From Micromonosporaceae bacterium (lineage in GTDB: Bacteria > Actinomycetota > Actinomycetes > Mycobacteriales > Micromonosporaceae), in contig JAFGOK010000100.1 of the NCBI GenBank assembly GCA_016926535.1, positions 1-43,452 on the forward strand: DNA of 43,452 nucleotides. The letters run 5' to 3'. The first letter of the stretch is position 1. Each line of letters starts with the position of its first letter. Positions 18,705-27,817 of this stretch are shown in pieces. A program made the position numbers and the translations under genes. The notes under the pieces are model-generated. The model saw only the letters and a program-made list of their open reading frames with translations, did no database searches and was not told where the DNA came from.

Positions 18705-18981
18705 GTGACCTCCGTGGTAGCGCTGCTGATTGACCAGACGGCACAGGTGAATTGCCGTGCTGGACGGCATGGTACGGGGATGTCGACGCCAGGCGCGTCC
18801 GCGACAGGTTCATTGACTGGGACGCATCACGTTGACGCTGTGCTTCGGTGTTGCGTGTTTCGCTTACCCGACCAAGTGTCGTCGATGCCTCGCGCTTGAC
18901 CCGTTTTCGGCCACCTGCCACGGTGATTCTCCGCTCGTTTCGCCCGGCTGCGCCAGCCGCACCAGTGGAAATGGAGAGATC
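18705..18981. promoter_or_regulatory. Divergent promoter region between lysX and the sulfotransferase
   Basis: This 277-base gap separates two divergent transcription starts and must hold promoters for the 8-kb lysX-NRPS-ACAD operon and for the sulfotransferase. I see no convincing paired -35/-10 boxes and no long inverted repeat by eye. No open frame with coding character was recognised. Confidence 0.4.
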
Positions 18982-19713
18982 ATGGAGCAGATGCCAGATC
19001 GGATACCGGTGATCGCACTATGGAGTGCGCCGCGCTGCCGGTCTACCGCTTTCGCACGGATGATGGCCGAGAGAGGCGACCGCGTCGTGGTGCACGAGCC
19101 GTTATCTCAGGTGGTCGATTTCGGCGAGGTGAAGGTCGACGACCGAATCGCGCACACCGAGCATGACGTACTCGCCGCGCTGCGTGCCATCGCGGCGGAG
19201 AAGCCCGTGTTCTTCAAGGACACCACGGACTTCCATTACCCGGGACTGCTCGCCGATCAGGCATTTCTGGCAGCCGCGACACACACGTTCATCATCCGAC
19301 ACCCTGCCGAGGCCATTGCGTCGCACTACCTGCTCAATCCGGACCTCGGGCGTGACGAGATCGGCTTCGCCCGGTTGCATGAGATCTTCAACGCCGTCCT
19401 GGTCGCCACGGGCACCACACCCGTCGTGATTGACGCAGACGACCTGGTGGACCGGCCAGCCGATACCGTGCGGGCATACTGCTCTGCGGTGGGCATCCCC
19501 TTTGTGCCGGATGCGCTGAGCTGGCAGTCGGGCATGCGACCGGAATGGCAGGCGACCGGTCGGTGGCACGAGTCGACCAGCAGTACCGTCGGCTTCACCC
19601 GGACCACGGACGGGCGGGTTGAGGTGGTCACAGAGAATCCGGTGCTGCGGGCCTACTGCGATTACCACCTTCCGTACTACGAGCAGTTGCGCACCGTAGC
19701 GCTTCGGCCGTGA
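18982..19713 (+). CDS. PAPS-dependent sulfotransferase
   Basis: A 243-residue protein of the sulfotransferase fold. The 5'-PSB loop, which binds the 5'-phosphate of PAPS, is LWSAPRCRSTAFAR at about residues 12-25. The 3'-phosphate region is FIIRHPAEAIASHYLLN (Arg and Ser). FFKDTTDFHYP and the C-terminal YEQL pattern also fit. It would move sulfate from PAPS to a hydroxyl of the pathway intermediate. In the vazabitide/azinomycin model a sulfate ester is the leaving group for aziridine closure. CysD, CysN and an ABC importer at 29.9-34.8 kb would support its supply. The ATG at 18982 follows GGAGAG by 3 bases; an ATG at 18991 is also possible. It is transcribed alone, divergent from lysX. Confidence 0.85.
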   Translation: MEQMPDRIPVIALWSAPRCRSTAFARMMAERGDRVVVHEPLSQVVDFGEVKVDDRIAHTEHDVLAALRAIAAEKPVFFKDTTDFHYPGLLADQAFLAAATHTFIIRHPAEAIASHYLLNPDLGRDEIGFARLHEIFNAVLVATGTTPVVIDADDLVDRPADTVRAYCSAVGIPFVPDALSWQSGMRPEWQATGRWHESTSSTVGFTRTTDGRVEVVTENPVLRAYCDYHLPYYEQLRTVALRP

Positions 19714-19898
19714 TCACCGCACGGTCCCCATGGTTCTCCGGATCGAGATGGCTCGCCCCGATTGGACAGTAGGGACAAGGCCGAGAATTGCGTAAATCGA
19801 CCCGGGGGCGGGCAGTCGCCTTCATGAGCGAATCGGGAACTCGTGTTGTCTTCACGACCTCGTCGTTCTCGCCGCTTATCCGCTTTGGACATGATTCG

Positions 19899-20261
19899 CT
19901 AGACGCCGTAGACGGCGAAGGCGTCGGCGCGGTCATGCAGTCCACGGCGGGCGTGTGCGATGTTCGCCCCTGCCGCAAATCGGATCGTGCTGATCGACAG
20001 GTTACGGAAGGTTGCCAGGAGCACCAGAATCACCCGCCGTCGGTGCCGTTGCCCGCGCGGGTCGCGGAGGTCGGGAACCTGCGCCAACCGGGTCACCAGG
20101 CCCGACGACACCTGGTTGGGGTCGGTGGCGAGTTCGGCTTCCCACATGGCCAGGTCGGCTAGGTGCCCAGCAGCGGGGTTGACCGGCGAAGATGTCGACC
20201 CGGGCACGGCTCCTGAACACGATTCTCTGGCGTAGACAACCTGAGGATCGGCAGAAGTCAT
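19899..20261 (-). pseudogene. ISAs1-type transposase relic, N-terminal part only
   Basis: The minus-strand frame contains VTRLAQVPDLRDPRGQRHRRR followed by a hydrophobic stretch. This matches the N-terminal region (DDE_Tnp_1-associated) of ISAs1/H-repeat transposases, which usually has PDPRDPRG and a hydrophobic helix. It stops after about 120 codons; a full transposase has about 370-400. No DDE catalytic segment is found to the left. The start given (20261) is the nearest ATG before the recognisable part and is uncertain. It is a dead remnant lying between the sulfotransferase and strR. Flanking DNA (19714-19898 and 20262-20499) holds no gene that I recognise. Confidence 0.6.
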
Positions 20262-20499
20262 GCTCGTTTGCCACTTTGCGGCAAGAAAAGTGTTTTCGCC
20301 GCGAAACCGATCAAAAAGTGAGAACAACCGGGTCATGGTGTTGTATTCGGCTCTGCCGATGGATACTCTGCGCCAAGCGGGGATTCTGAACGACCTCACG
20401 TTACGCGCGTGAGCAGTCGTTAAGCGGCTTTTACCAGAAGCCGGCGTGCAGTCTTGCCCCGTTCGGGAGTGACTACGTCGACTCACACGGAGAGAGCCA

Positions 20500-21582
20500 G
20501 TGGCAGGACACGTGATCGAGCAATCCCTGGTGGATCACACGGCGAATGGACAAGCGAGTAATGCCGCACTTGGGCCATTGTGTCCGTGCGGCGCGGAGGA
20601 GTCGGAGATACGCCAAGTGCCGATTCACTCGCTCTATGCTGCTGACTCACCGAGATTGGGCGGCGAGAATCCCGAACATACCCGGATACTGATGAAGGCG
20701 CAGGTTGAGTTGCCGCCCATCATTGTGCATCGGCAGACAATGCGGGTGATCGATGGAATGCATCGCCTTCGGGCCGCGCTTCTCGCTGAACGGGAAACGA
20801 TCGCGGTCCGGTTTTTCGACGGCAGCGTGGAGGACTCGTTCATCCAGGCGGTCGTGGCGAACAGCAAGCACGGACTGCCACTCTCGCTGGCCGATCGCAA
20901 GGCCGCCGCCGCTCGAATCGTCTCATCCCATCCACATTGTTCAGACCGATCAATAGCGGCCATTACCGGCCTTGCGCCGAAGACCGTCGGGGTCATCCGC
21001 CAGCTCGACGATGCCGGAGCGGCGACGGTGACCCGGATTGGCCGTGACGGCAGGGTGCGATCCTTGAACACCGTCGAACGGCGTCGTGTGGCGAGCGAAA
21101 TGATCACCCGACGGCCGGACGTCTCGCTTCGCACGGTCGCCCGGGAGGCCGGGATATCTCCGGCGACAGCTCGTGATGTGCGGGACAAGATGCGCGCGGA
21201 GGGGCGGTCACAACGGTCGGACGGGACGTTCCAGTCGCCGTCGCAGAAGGATCAGGGCCCGGAGCGCCCGGACCGGGAAAACGACCGCAGCCGTCGATCC
21301 GGGATACGCGACAAGACGGCTGTACTGGGCGGCCTCATGCGCGACCCGTCACTGCGGTTCACCGAATCGGGGCGGGCGTTGCTGCGCTGGCTGGTGTCAC
21401 GAACCGGCGGGCCGGAGGGGTGGAGCGAGTTCGTCGGCACGATCCCGCCGCACTGCCTGTACCAGCTTGCGGATCTTGCCAGGGCGTGTGCGACAGAATG
21501 GTTGCAGCTCGCCGATGACCTGGAGCAACGGACTGGGAAGACAGAGCCCATGGGATCAGTCGGCAGGTGTGCAACTGAGTAA
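20500..21582 (+). CDS. StrR-like pathway-specific transcriptional activator
   Basis: A 360-residue protein of the StrR/NovG/Bbr family. The N-terminal ParB-like domain has VPIHSLYAADSPRLGGEN, LPPIIVHRQTMRVIDGMHRL and VVANSKHGLPLSLADR. A helix-turn-helix follows in CSDRSIAAITGLAPKTVGVI, and a second possible one in VSLRTVAREAGISPATARDV. StrR activates streptomycin genes, including the amidinotransferase gene strB1, by binding long inverted repeats. Here it stands directly before the core operon, which includes an amidinotransferase. The GTG start at 20500 follows GGAGAG. Its stop codon lies inside the loop of a strong hairpin. I did not find a clear StrR consensus site by eye, so targets are inferred from position. 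Confidence 0.88.
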   Translation: MAGHVIEQSLVDHTANGQASNAALGPLCPCGAEESEIRQVPIHSLYAADSPRLGGENPEHTRILMKAQVELPPIIVHRQTMRVIDGMHRLRAALLAERETIAVRFFDGSVEDSFIQAVVANSKHGLPLSLADRKAAAARIVSSHPHCSDRSIAAITGLAPKTVGVIRQLDDAGAATVTRIGRDGRVRSLNTVERRRVASEMITRRPDVSLRTVAREAGISPATARDVRDKMRAEGRSQRSDGTFQSPSQKDQGPERPDRENDRSRRSGIRDKTAVLGGLMRDPSLRFTESGRALLRWLVSRTGGPEGWSEFVGTIPPHCLYQLADLARACATEWLQLADDLEQRTGKTEPMGSVGRCATE

Positions 21583-21600
21583 AGGAGTCAGTTGCACACC
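21566..21600 (+). terminator. Stem-loop holding the strR stop codon in its loop
   Basis: Perfect 13-base arms GGTGTGCAACTGA (21566-21578) and TCAGTTGCACACC (21588-21600) enclose a 9-base loop. The stop TAA at 21580-21582 lies in that loop. There is no T-run after it, so it may act as a factor-dependent terminator, an RNA-stability hairpin, or an operator. It separates strR from the core operon, which starts at 21776. Confidence 0.65.
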
Positions 21601-21677
21601 CCAGATCTACACCCACGCGCGCGGTGGAGCCCGGGAATCCCGTTGTCCCTGAGTTCACTCAATACGTCAAAACATCA

Positions 21678-21706
21678 ATTCGGACATTTACGGTAACCAT
21701 TATGCT
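21678..21706 (+). promoter_or_regulatory. Weak candidate promoter for the core operon
   Basis: The 193-base gap between strR and the first gene of the core operon has a local AT-rich patch with a TATGCT hexamer at 21701-21706. The best upstream hexamer is TTCGGA at 21679-21684, with a 16-base spacer. The match is poor and a StrR-activated promoter would not need a good -35 box. Position is the main support. Confidence 0.25.
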
Positions 21707-21775
21707 GACGACCGGGGCGAATTGGTGACCTAGACTGTCGCGATCGAACATCACTTCAGTGAGAGGGCTCACTTG

Positions 21776-22366
21776 ATGGATATATCGGTGACCTCTGTCA
21801 TTACCCGATTCTGTGATCCGGTCGACATCTCCGATCACCGAAACAACACGGCCATTTCAGCGGCAACGAAGACCGAACTGGGACATTTCAATGTCTGGGG
21901 AAACTCGCTCGCCGCCGAGTACCTGCCGGCGGGTGGAAGTCTGGTCCACGTGGCCGGCATTCCGTTTCAATTCCCTCCGGTATGCGACGGACCAGACAAT
22001 ATCCGTTGCGCCGGGCAGTCTCTCAGAGTGTCGACGGGTCGTTACGACTGGATGCACGTGCTGGCGGCGGCGGAACGACGCTGTGAGGACATTGTTGAGC
22101 TAAGCTTCGTCGACGGCTCGGTCGACGCGGAAACACTGCGCGTCTCCGACTTCTGGGCCGCGCCCGCGTGGTTCGGTGAACTCAAGGCGTTTGAAAGCCC
22201 GGTCATGCACTATCCGCACCATGTGCAGCGGTTCGTTCCCGCGGTTATGTGGGCACAGCGAGTGCCGGTAACTCGGCGCGCCGATCTGACTGGTATCCGA
22301 CTGCCTCGCAACATCGCGATGCATGTCTTCGCGGTCACCCTCCAGCGGACGGAGGCCACGGCATGA
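21776..22366 (+). CDS. Small protein coupled to the next gene; candidate aziridine-forming subunit (AziU2/Vzb11-like)
   Basis: A 196-residue protein without a recognised catalytic motif. It has a strand-rich, aromatic composition with segments such as FNVWGNSLAAEYLPAGGS, GIPFQFPPV and GRYDWMHVL, which resemble a beta-sandwich. It has no signal peptide or membrane helix. ATG at 21776 is preceded by GAGAGGG. The stop overlaps the next start (ATGA at 22363-22366), so the two proteins probably form a complex. In vazabitide A and azinomycin B, a two-protein enzyme without known relatives (Vzb10/11, AziU3/U2) makes the aziridine by sulfate elimination. From memory its genes lie next to the aminotransferase and transketolase genes, as here. 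I propose homology on size, pairing and order; it was not tested by alignment. Confidence 0.5.
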   Translation: MDISVTSVITRFCDPVDISDHRNNTAISAATKTELGHFNVWGNSLAAEYLPAGGSLVHVAGIPFQFPPVCDGPDNIRCAGQSLRVSTGRYDWMHVLAAAERRCEDIVELSFVDGSVDAETLRVSDFWAAPAWFGELKAFESPVMHYPHHVQRFVPAVMWAQRVPVTRRADLTGIRLPRNIAMHVFAVTLQRTEATA

Positions 22367-23415
22367 GCACCGACCGACAGCCACAGACGTTCATGATCAC
22401 CGGATCCGAACCCGAGTTGTGGTATCGCGACCTGATCAGCTGCCTTCAGGCCACGTTCGGCTCGCTGTTGATCCGGGAGGGCATCGATCCACTGACCGTG
22501 CTCGGCGCGGGCTGGCGATTCCTGCACCTGCCCGGTGACGTCAGGTCCGAGGAGTTCTACTACCCGTGTGAGCCGGACGAGTCCGGCAACACCGACGTAG
22601 GTGCCGCGCTAGCACCGCACCACGACCTGCACTCGCGCTGGTGGTGCCCTGCCGATACGAACGACCTCTGGCGGGAGGTGCGTGACACGCTGGCCGACGA
22701 CCGATTGGTGATCGCCGCGGTGGACAACTTCCACCTGCCGTTCCGGCCAGCCTACAGCGACGTGCACGCCGCGCACCTCGTGGTGGTATACGGCCTGGAT
22801 GAGGTCCGCGGACTGGTGTACGTCTCGGACGCGATGCCGCCCGCGTTCTGCGGAGTCATCCCGATCGAGGTGTTCTCCCGCAGCTGGGGTTCGGCCAACC
22901 CGACCGACGTCCAGGACGCGTTCTTCAGTGACTCGCAGATCGGCCGGCGCTGCCTCGACGTCCGCCTCTCCGCCAAACCTCCCGTACTGACGCCCGAGTT
23001 GCTCGGCGAATTCCTGCGCGTCAACGTCACCGCCTTCACCACGGCGACCTCGGCGCGCACCGGTCTCGCTGGATTCGGCGAGTTCGCCGCCGAACTCCTC
23101 AACCGGTGCCGTGCCGGCGACGTCACCGTGTTGCGTGAGCTGTACCCGTTCGGCTGGGGCATGCAGGCGCAGGCATCGTTGCACGGGGAACTGCTGCGTC
23201 GCTGCGGTCATGAATGGAGTGACCCGGTGCTTGCCGGGGCTGGCCGGGCGGTCGAAACCGTCGCGCACGCGTGGACCGGACTCCGGATCACCGGCGCGCA
23301 CGGGGTCGACGATCCCGGTGCGGTCTTCGCCGATATCGCGCACCACGTCACGGTGCTGGCCGGTGCGTATGCGAGTGCGGTCGACGCCGTGGGCGCGGCG
23401 GCGGAGCGACTGTGA
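22363..23415 (+). CDS. Papain-like/BtrH-type protein; candidate aziridine-forming partner (AziU3/Vzb10-like)
   Basis: A 350-residue protein. The N-terminal half looks like the BtrH N-terminal (papain-like) domain: Cys27 in [12 protein letters not shown], His135/His138 in [13 protein letters not shown] and Asp156 in VYVSDAMPP could form a Cys-His-Asp triad. The C-terminal half (about 210-350) is helical and unassigned. BtrH in butirosin synthesis moves an acyl group from a carrier protein to an amine. Two readings are open. It may be the larger part of an AziU3/U2-type aziridine synthase with the coupled 196-residue protein. Or it may be an acyltransferase that makes an amide the NRPS cannot make. 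Gene order next to the DegT enzyme and transketolase favours the first; the triad favours the second. Confidence 0.5.
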   Translation: MSTDRQPQTFMITGSEPELWYRDLISCLQATFGSLLIREGIDPLTVLGAGWRFLHLPGDVRSEEFYYPCEPDESGNTDVGAALAPHHDLHSRWWCPADTNDLWREVRDTLADDRLVIAAVDNFHLPFRPAYSDVHAAHLVVVYGLDEVRGLVYVSDAMPPAFCGVIPIEVFSRSWGSANPTDVQDAFFSDSQIGRRCLDVRLSAKPPVLTPELLGEFLRVNVTAFTTATSARTGLAGFGEFAAELLNRCRAGDVTVLRELYPFGWGMQAQASLHGELLRRCGHEWSDPVLAGAGRAVETVAHAWTGLRITGAHGVDDPGAVFADIAHHVTVLAGAYASAVDAVGAAAERL

Positions 23416-23459
23416 CCGCACGACGGTTCGATCGCCGTGACCATGTCGAGAGGACAGTG

Positions 23460-24755
23460 ATGGGCAAACTGGCAGCGTTTGGCGGCCCTGCCGCCGTACC
23501 GAGGAACCGGCGCCGCGTGGACTGGCCGGTGATCGAGGACGCGGACCGCAAGGCCGTCATCGACGCACTCGACGGCGGCAGACTAGTGTCCAACACGGAT
23601 GGAACGAACCCGGTCTCCACCCTGGAGGAGCACTGGGCGCACCGGTTCGGCTTTGAGCACTGCGTTGCGGTGTCCACAGGCACCGCGGCACTGTCTCTCG
23701 CGCTGGCCGCAATCGGAATCGGGCCGGGCGACGAGGTGATCGTGCCCGCGCTCAGCTTCATCGCCACGGGGCTGGCGCCAGTGCACCAGATGGCCGTTCC
23801 GGTGTTCGCGGACATCGATCCGGTCACGTTCAACCTCGACCCGAACGACGTGGAGCGTCGGATCACTCCCCGGACCGCGGCGATCATTCCGGTGCACCTG
23901 CACGGTGCGCCGGCCGATATGGATCGACTGATCAGCATCGCCCGCAAGCACAGCCTCGCCGTGGTTGAGGACGCCGCGCAGGCCCCCGGGGCGACCCATC
24001 GTGGTCGGTCGGTCGGCGGGATCGGCGACGTGGGTGCGTTCAGCCTTCAGACCACCAAGAACATCCCCACCTGTGGTGAAGGCGGCCTGCTGGTGACCAG
24101 CGATGCCGAGTTGGCCCAGTCGATGCGCAGGGGACGGCAGTTCGGCGAAGTGATCGAGAGCGGCCGCGAGCGTGACTACGTGTCCTACGGCCTCGGCTGG
24201 AATCACAAGATGAACGCTGTCCAAGCCGCGTTCACCGACGCCCAGCTCACTCGGTTCGACGACTACGAATGCGCGCGACAACGCAACATCACCGAGTTTC
24301 TGGCGCGACTTGCGATGCTGCCCGGCTTGCAGGTGCCGACCGCCCGCCCGGAGACCACGCACGTCTGGCACATCCTGCGGTTCCGGTTCGACCCCGCCGC
24401 GTTCGATCTGGACCCGGTACGCTCGGAGGCCCTGCGCTCAACCCTGCGGCGGCTGCTGCGCGCCGAGGGCGTTCCGATGTCGCAGTACCAGCTCATGCCG
24501 CTGCCCGACCAGAAGGTGTTCGTCGATCGGATCGGGTTCGGCGCCGGCTACCCATGGTCGGTGATCGGCACCCCTGAACCGGTCAAGGATTCGGACTACC
24601 CGGTGACCCGCACGGTTATCGCCGACTCGCTGACCCTCCAGAAGCGCCATCTCCATCCGGGCTCAGGCGATCTCCTTTGCCGCTACGCGGACGCCTTCGA
24701 GAAGGTGTGGGCTAACGCCGACCTGGTGACCACACTCGTGGCGGCCGCGTCATGA
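23460..24755 (+). CDS. DegT/DnrJ/EryC1-type PLP aminotransferase
   Basis: A 431-residue aminotransferase of the DegT family. [13 protein letters not shown]-like phosphate-binding sequence ([12 protein letters not shown], about 71-82), the Asp in VVEDAAQA (about 171) and the PLP lysine K200 in [16 protein letters not shown] are all present. In the vazabitide route an enzyme of this type aminates the ketone made by transketolase on the LysW-bound chain, giving the 2,6-diamino-5,7-dihydroxy acid. The same order here supports that role. ATG at 23460 follows GAGAGGA; an in-frame GTG directly before it is the alternative. Its stop overlaps the transketolase start (ATGA at 24752-24755). It starts 44 bases after the preceding gene. 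Confidence 0.86.
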   Translation: MGKLAAFGGPAAVPRNRRRVDWPVIEDADRKAVIDALDGGRLVSNTDGTNPVSTLEEHWAHRFGFEHCVAVSTGTAALSLALAAIGIGPGDEVIVPALSFIATGLAPVHQMAVPVFADIDPVTFNLDPNDVERRITPRTAAIIPVHLHGAPADMDRLISIARKHSLAVVEDAAQAPGATHRGRSVGGIGDVGAFSLQTTKNIPTCGEGGLLVTSDAELAQSMRRGRQFGEVIESGRERDYVSYGLGWNHKMNAVQAAFTDAQLTRFDDYECARQRNITEFLARLAMLPGLQVPTARPETTHVWHILRFRFDPAAFDLDPVRSEALRSTLRRLLRAEGVPMSQYQLMPLPDQKVFVDRIGFGAGYPWSVIGTPEPVKDSDYPVTRTVIADSLTLQKRHLHPGSGDLLCRYADAFEKVWANADLVTTLVAAAS

Positions 24756-25594
24756 CCGGCGTCCAGGTCCCAGTGCGAGACACCCTGGAATCTCTCGCCG
24801 CACGCATCCGCTCGCACGTCGTCAACATGTGTGCTGGGCCGGAAGGTGGCCATCTCGGCGGCGCGCTGTCATGCATTGAGGTGCTCACCGCACTGTACTT
24901 CTCGGTGCTCAAGGTGGACCCGCAGCGGTCGGACGACCCGGCACGCGACCGCTTTCTGCTCAGCAAGGGCCACGCCGCCATTGCCCTGTACGCGACGCTG
25001 GCCGAGCGGGGTTTCCTTCCGGTCGAGGAACTCGCCGGATACGGACGGCCTGGCAGCAGGCTGATGGGTCATCCGGTCCGCGCGGTGCCCGGTGTGGAGT
25101 TGCCGACCGGGTCGCTCGGCCACGGTCTCGCGCTCGCCTGCGGGCTCGCTCTGGCCGCCCGATACGCCGGCCGTGACTCGCGCAGCTTCGTGCTGCTGGG
25201 CGACGGCGAACTCCAGGAAGGTTCGGTGTGGGAGGCTGCCATCGCGGCCGCGTCGCTCCGGCTGGACCGGCTGGTGGCCGTGGTGGACCGCAACGGCCTT
25301 CAGCTGACCGGTCCGACCGAGCGGATCGCGCCGATGGAGCCGATGGCAGAACGCTGGCGCGCCTTCGGCTGGGCGGTCCGAGACGTCGATGGGCACGACC
25401 TTCCCCAGCTGGCAGATCACCTCGCCGCAGCACCGTGGGAACCTGGTCGGCCGAGCGTTCTGATCGCCCGCACGGTCAAGGGCCATGGACTTCCGTTCCT
25501 CGCCGGTCGGGCAGCCAATCACTATGTGACGCTGTCGCCGCGCAACCACGCGCGGGCCATCGACGCGTTGCACAGCACGGACGCCGTCCGATGA
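24752..25594 (+). CDS. Transketolase, N-terminal (thiamine diphosphate) subunit
   Basis: A 280-residue protein equal to the N-terminal domain of transketolase. It has [32 protein letters not shown], and the thiamine-diphosphate motif [13 protein letters not shown] at about 150-162. The pyrimidine-binding and C-terminal domains are in the next gene, so the enzyme is split in two as in many bacterial secondary-metabolite transketolases. It would transfer a two-carbon ketol unit from a sugar phosphate to the LysW-bound glutamate semialdehyde. It overlaps both neighbours by four bases. Without the LysW context it could be an ordinary pentose-phosphate enzyme, but the operon argues against that. 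Confidence 0.9.
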   Translation: MTGVQVPVRDTLESLAARIRSHVVNMCAGPEGGHLGGALSCIEVLTALYFSVLKVDPQRSDDPARDRFLLSKGHAAIALYATLAERGFLPVEELAGYGRPGSRLMGHPVRAVPGVELPTGSLGHGLALACGLALAARYAGRDSRSFVLLGDGELQEGSVWEAAIAAASLRLDRLVAVVDRNGLQLTGPTERIAPMEPMAERWRAFGWAVRDVDGHDLPQLADHLAAAPWEPGRPSVLIARTVKGHGLPFLAGRAANHYVTLSPRNHARAIDALHSTDAVR

Positions 25595-26559
25595 ACCGGG
25601 CGACCCGGGATGCCTACCGGGACTGTCTGCTGCCCTTGCTGAATCAGCATCCCGATCTGATCTGCCTGGACACAGACACCGGTCTGTTCGGTGCGCAGTT
25701 CGCCGCGGCAGCTGGCGACCAGTACCTGAACCTCGGCATCGCCGAGCACAACCTGATGGGTATCGCGGCCGGACTGGCCGCGGGCGGGCGAATGCCCTTC
25801 GTCAACACGATGGCCAGCTTCGCCGCATGCAGGGCGCTGGAGGCAATCAAGATCGACATTGCTTACAACCAGCTGCCGGTCCGTATCATGGCCACCCACG
25901 GTGGTCTCGCCGCCGGTCACCTCGGTCCGACGCACCAGGCCTTGGAGGACTTGGCCGTGCTTCGGGTACTGCCGGGCATGACGGTGGTGGTGCCGGTCGA
26001 CGCCGCCGCCACGGTGGCCTTCGTCAAGCAGAGCCTGGGTCTTGCTGGACCGCTCTACGTGCGACTCGGCCGTAAACCGTCGCCACCGCTGCCAGTGCTC
26101 CCCGCTCCGGTCATCGGGCAGGCTCAGACGCTGCGACAGGGTGCGGAGGTGCTGCTCGCGTGTTGCGGCCCGTTCGCGGTGCTCGGGTGCCTCACCGCAG
26201 CGGGAGCGCTCGCCGAACAGGGCATTGAAGCCACCGTACTGAACGTGCACACCCTTCGGCCGCTCGACACGGCGACCCTGGTCGCTGCGGCGCAACCGGC
26301 CACCCTTGTGGTGACGGTGGAAGAGCACTGGCGCGCGGGCGGTCTCGGGGGAGCGGTGGCCGAAGCACTGGCGGAGGCGGAGCCCAGGAAAGTGCTCAGG
26401 CTGGGCATGCCGGACCACTTCGTTGACGCCGTCGGCAGCCAGGAGTATCTCGTCACGCACTACGACCTCACCGCGGAGCGGGTCGTGAGGACGGTCAGCA
26501 CCGCTCTCGACAGCGCGGCCCGCTCCGGGACGATCAATCGAAAGGACCCAACGACATGA
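25591..26559 (+). CDS. Transketolase, C-terminal (pyrimidine-binding) subunit
   Basis: A 322-residue protein with the pyrimidine-binding and C-terminal domains of transketolase. The conserved glutamate that activates thiamine is in LNLGIAEHNLMGIAAGLA (about residues 47-64). THGGLAAGHLGPTHQALEDLA is the usual loop after it. The C-terminal domain includes VLNVHTLRPLDTATL and VVTVEEHWRAGGLG. Its start overlaps the first subunit (ATGA at 25591-25594), and its stop overlaps the LysW start (ATGA at 26556-26559). Such coupling with the carrier protein suggests that the carrier-bound aldehyde is the acceptor substrate. Confidence 0.9.
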   Translation: MNRATRDAYRDCLLPLLNQHPDLICLDTDTGLFGAQFAAAAGDQYLNLGIAEHNLMGIAAGLAAGGRMPFVNTMASFAACRALEAIKIDIAYNQLPVRIMATHGGLAAGHLGPTHQALEDLAVLRVLPGMTVVVPVDAAATVAFVKQSLGLAGPLYVRLGRKPSPPLPVLPAPVIGQAQTLRQGAEVLLACCGPFAVLGCLTAAGALAEQGIEATVLNVHTLRPLDTATLVAAAQPATLVVTVEEHWRAGGLGGAVAEALAEAEPRKVLRLGMPDHFVDAVGSQEYLVTHYDLTAERVVRTVSTALDSAARSGTINRKDPTT

Positions 26560-26729
26560 CCACAGTGCACATCTGTCCGAAGTGCGAGGACCAGGTTCAG
26601 ATCAGCCAACCAGCGCGACTCAATGAGATCGTCGAGTGCGCCGGCTGCCACTGCGAGCTGGAGATCGTGGCGCTGAATCCGCCGGTGCTGGCTCTCGCAC
26701 CCGAGGTCGAAGAGGACTGGGGGGAGTAG
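26556..26729 (+). CDS. lysW: LysW-type amino-group carrier protein (AmCP)
   Basis: A 57-residue acidic protein. The N-terminal half has a zinc-finger pattern: CPKC at 7-10, CAGC at 28-31 and Cys33. The last five residues are EDWGE, the hallmark of LysW proteins. In the known systems the side-chain carboxylate of the C-terminal Glu carries the substrate amino acid by an isopeptide bond, protecting its amino group and presenting it to enzymes with basic surfaces. ATG at 26556 overlaps the transketolase stop and follows AAAGGA. It is followed after 40 bases by lysY. This short gene is the key to the cluster: it changes the reading of the neighbouring ArgC/ArgB-like genes from arginine synthesis to carrier-bound chemistry. 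Confidence 0.95.
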   Translation: MTTVHICPKCEDQVQISQPARLNEIVECAGCHCELEIVALNPPVLALAPEVEEDWGE

Positions 26730-26769
26730 TGGCCGGCTACGCAGGCACGTCATTGACCGGGTCCTGGTC

Positions 26770-27795
26770 GTGATCCGGGTTGTGGTGGTCGGCGCGGCCG
26801 GCTACATCGGTGGGGAACTGCTGCGACTGCTGATCGGTCATCCCGAGGTCGAGACAGTGGCCGCGGTGTCTTCCCGCTTCCCTGGCAGGCGGGTCGATGG
26901 CGTGCATCCGAATTTGCGATCAGCCACCGACCTGCTGTTCTGCTCGGCCGACGACGTGGAAGAGTGCGACACGGCATTCCTAGCCCTGCCGCACCGCACC
27001 GCCATGGCCCAGATCGACCGCTGGATCGCAAGGGCCAAGCAGGTCATTGACCTCACCGGGGACTTCCGGTTGGGCGATCCAGAGGTATATCGGCGCTACT
27101 ACGGGAGCGAGCATGTCGCAACGCACCTAATCGACGCCTTCGTTCCCGGCATACCCGAACTACACCGGGAGAGTCTGCGCAGCGCCGATCTGATCAGTGT
27201 GCCTGGCTGCGTGGCGATGGCGGGCGTGCTCGCGTTGTACCCGCTGGCGGTGCGAGGTCTGGTCGAGCCGACGGCCCAGTTCGACGCGCGCACCGGCTCC
27301 AGCGGCTCCGGTGCCACGGCAGGTGCGGCGAATCTGCACTCCGTACGTAGCGGAGCGATGCGGGTGTTCGCACCGACTGGGCACCGGCACGAGGCGGAGA
27401 TCTCTCGACACCTCGGCATCGCAGCCGCGATGACCGCGACCGGAGTCGAAGCGGTACGAGGTGTGCAAACGATCTGCCACGCCACGCTGCGCCCCGATGT
27501 GGACACGTCGGCGGTGCGGAGAGCATTTCGCGAGCAGTACCGCAACGAGCCATTCGTCCGTCTGGTCGCCCACCAGCGTGGCAACTTCCGCTACCCCGAA
27601 CCGAAGATTTTGGTGGGATCGAACTTCTGCGATGTCGGATACGCCGTCGACGAGGAGGCCGGACGGCTGGTGACGATTGCGGCCCTGGACAACCTGATGA
27701 AGGGCGGTGCGGGCAATGCGGTCCAGTGCCTGAACATCCGGATGGGCTGGCCGGAGACTCTCGGCCTGTCCTTCCCCGGTCTGCATCCCATCTAG
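26770..27795 (+). CDS. lysY: LysY-like (ArgC-type) carrier-bound acyl-phosphate reductase
   Basis: A 341-residue semialdehyde dehydrogenase of the ArgC/LysY family. The dinucleotide motif GAAGYIGGELLR is at 8-19, the catalytic Cys147 is in SVPGCVAMAG, and the C-terminal part has NFCDVG and DNLMKGGAGNAVQ. It reduces the LysW-gamma-glutamyl phosphate with NADPH to the semialdehyde, the acceptor for transketolase. The GTG start at 26770 has no strong ribosome-binding site, but the protein fold begins directly at it (MIRVVVVGAAG). Because lysW and lysZ flank it, LysY fits better than a primary ArgC. It is 40 bases after lysW and 22 before lysZ. Confidence 0.9.
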   Translation: MIRVVVVGAAGYIGGELLRLLIGHPEVETVAAVSSRFPGRRVDGVHPNLRSATDLLFCSADDVEECDTAFLALPHRTAMAQIDRWIARAKQVIDLTGDFRLGDPEVYRRYYGSEHVATHLIDAFVPGIPELHRESLRSADLISVPGCVAMAGVLALYPLAVRGLVEPTAQFDARTGSSGSGATAGAANLHSVRSGAMRVFAPTGHRHEAEISRHLGIAAAMTATGVEAVRGVQTICHATLRPDVDTSAVRRAFREQYRNEPFVRLVAHQRGNFRYPEPKILVGSNFCDVGYAVDEEAGRLVTIAALDNLMKGGAGNAVQCLNIRMGWPETLGLSFPGLHPI

Positions 27796-27817
27796 GCCCC
27801 AGTGAACTGGAGACACC

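Noticed and set aside
26556-26729. Small Cys-rich protein as a rubredoxin or ribosomal zinc protein
   Set aside because: The C-terminal EDWGE and the acidic composition identify LysW.
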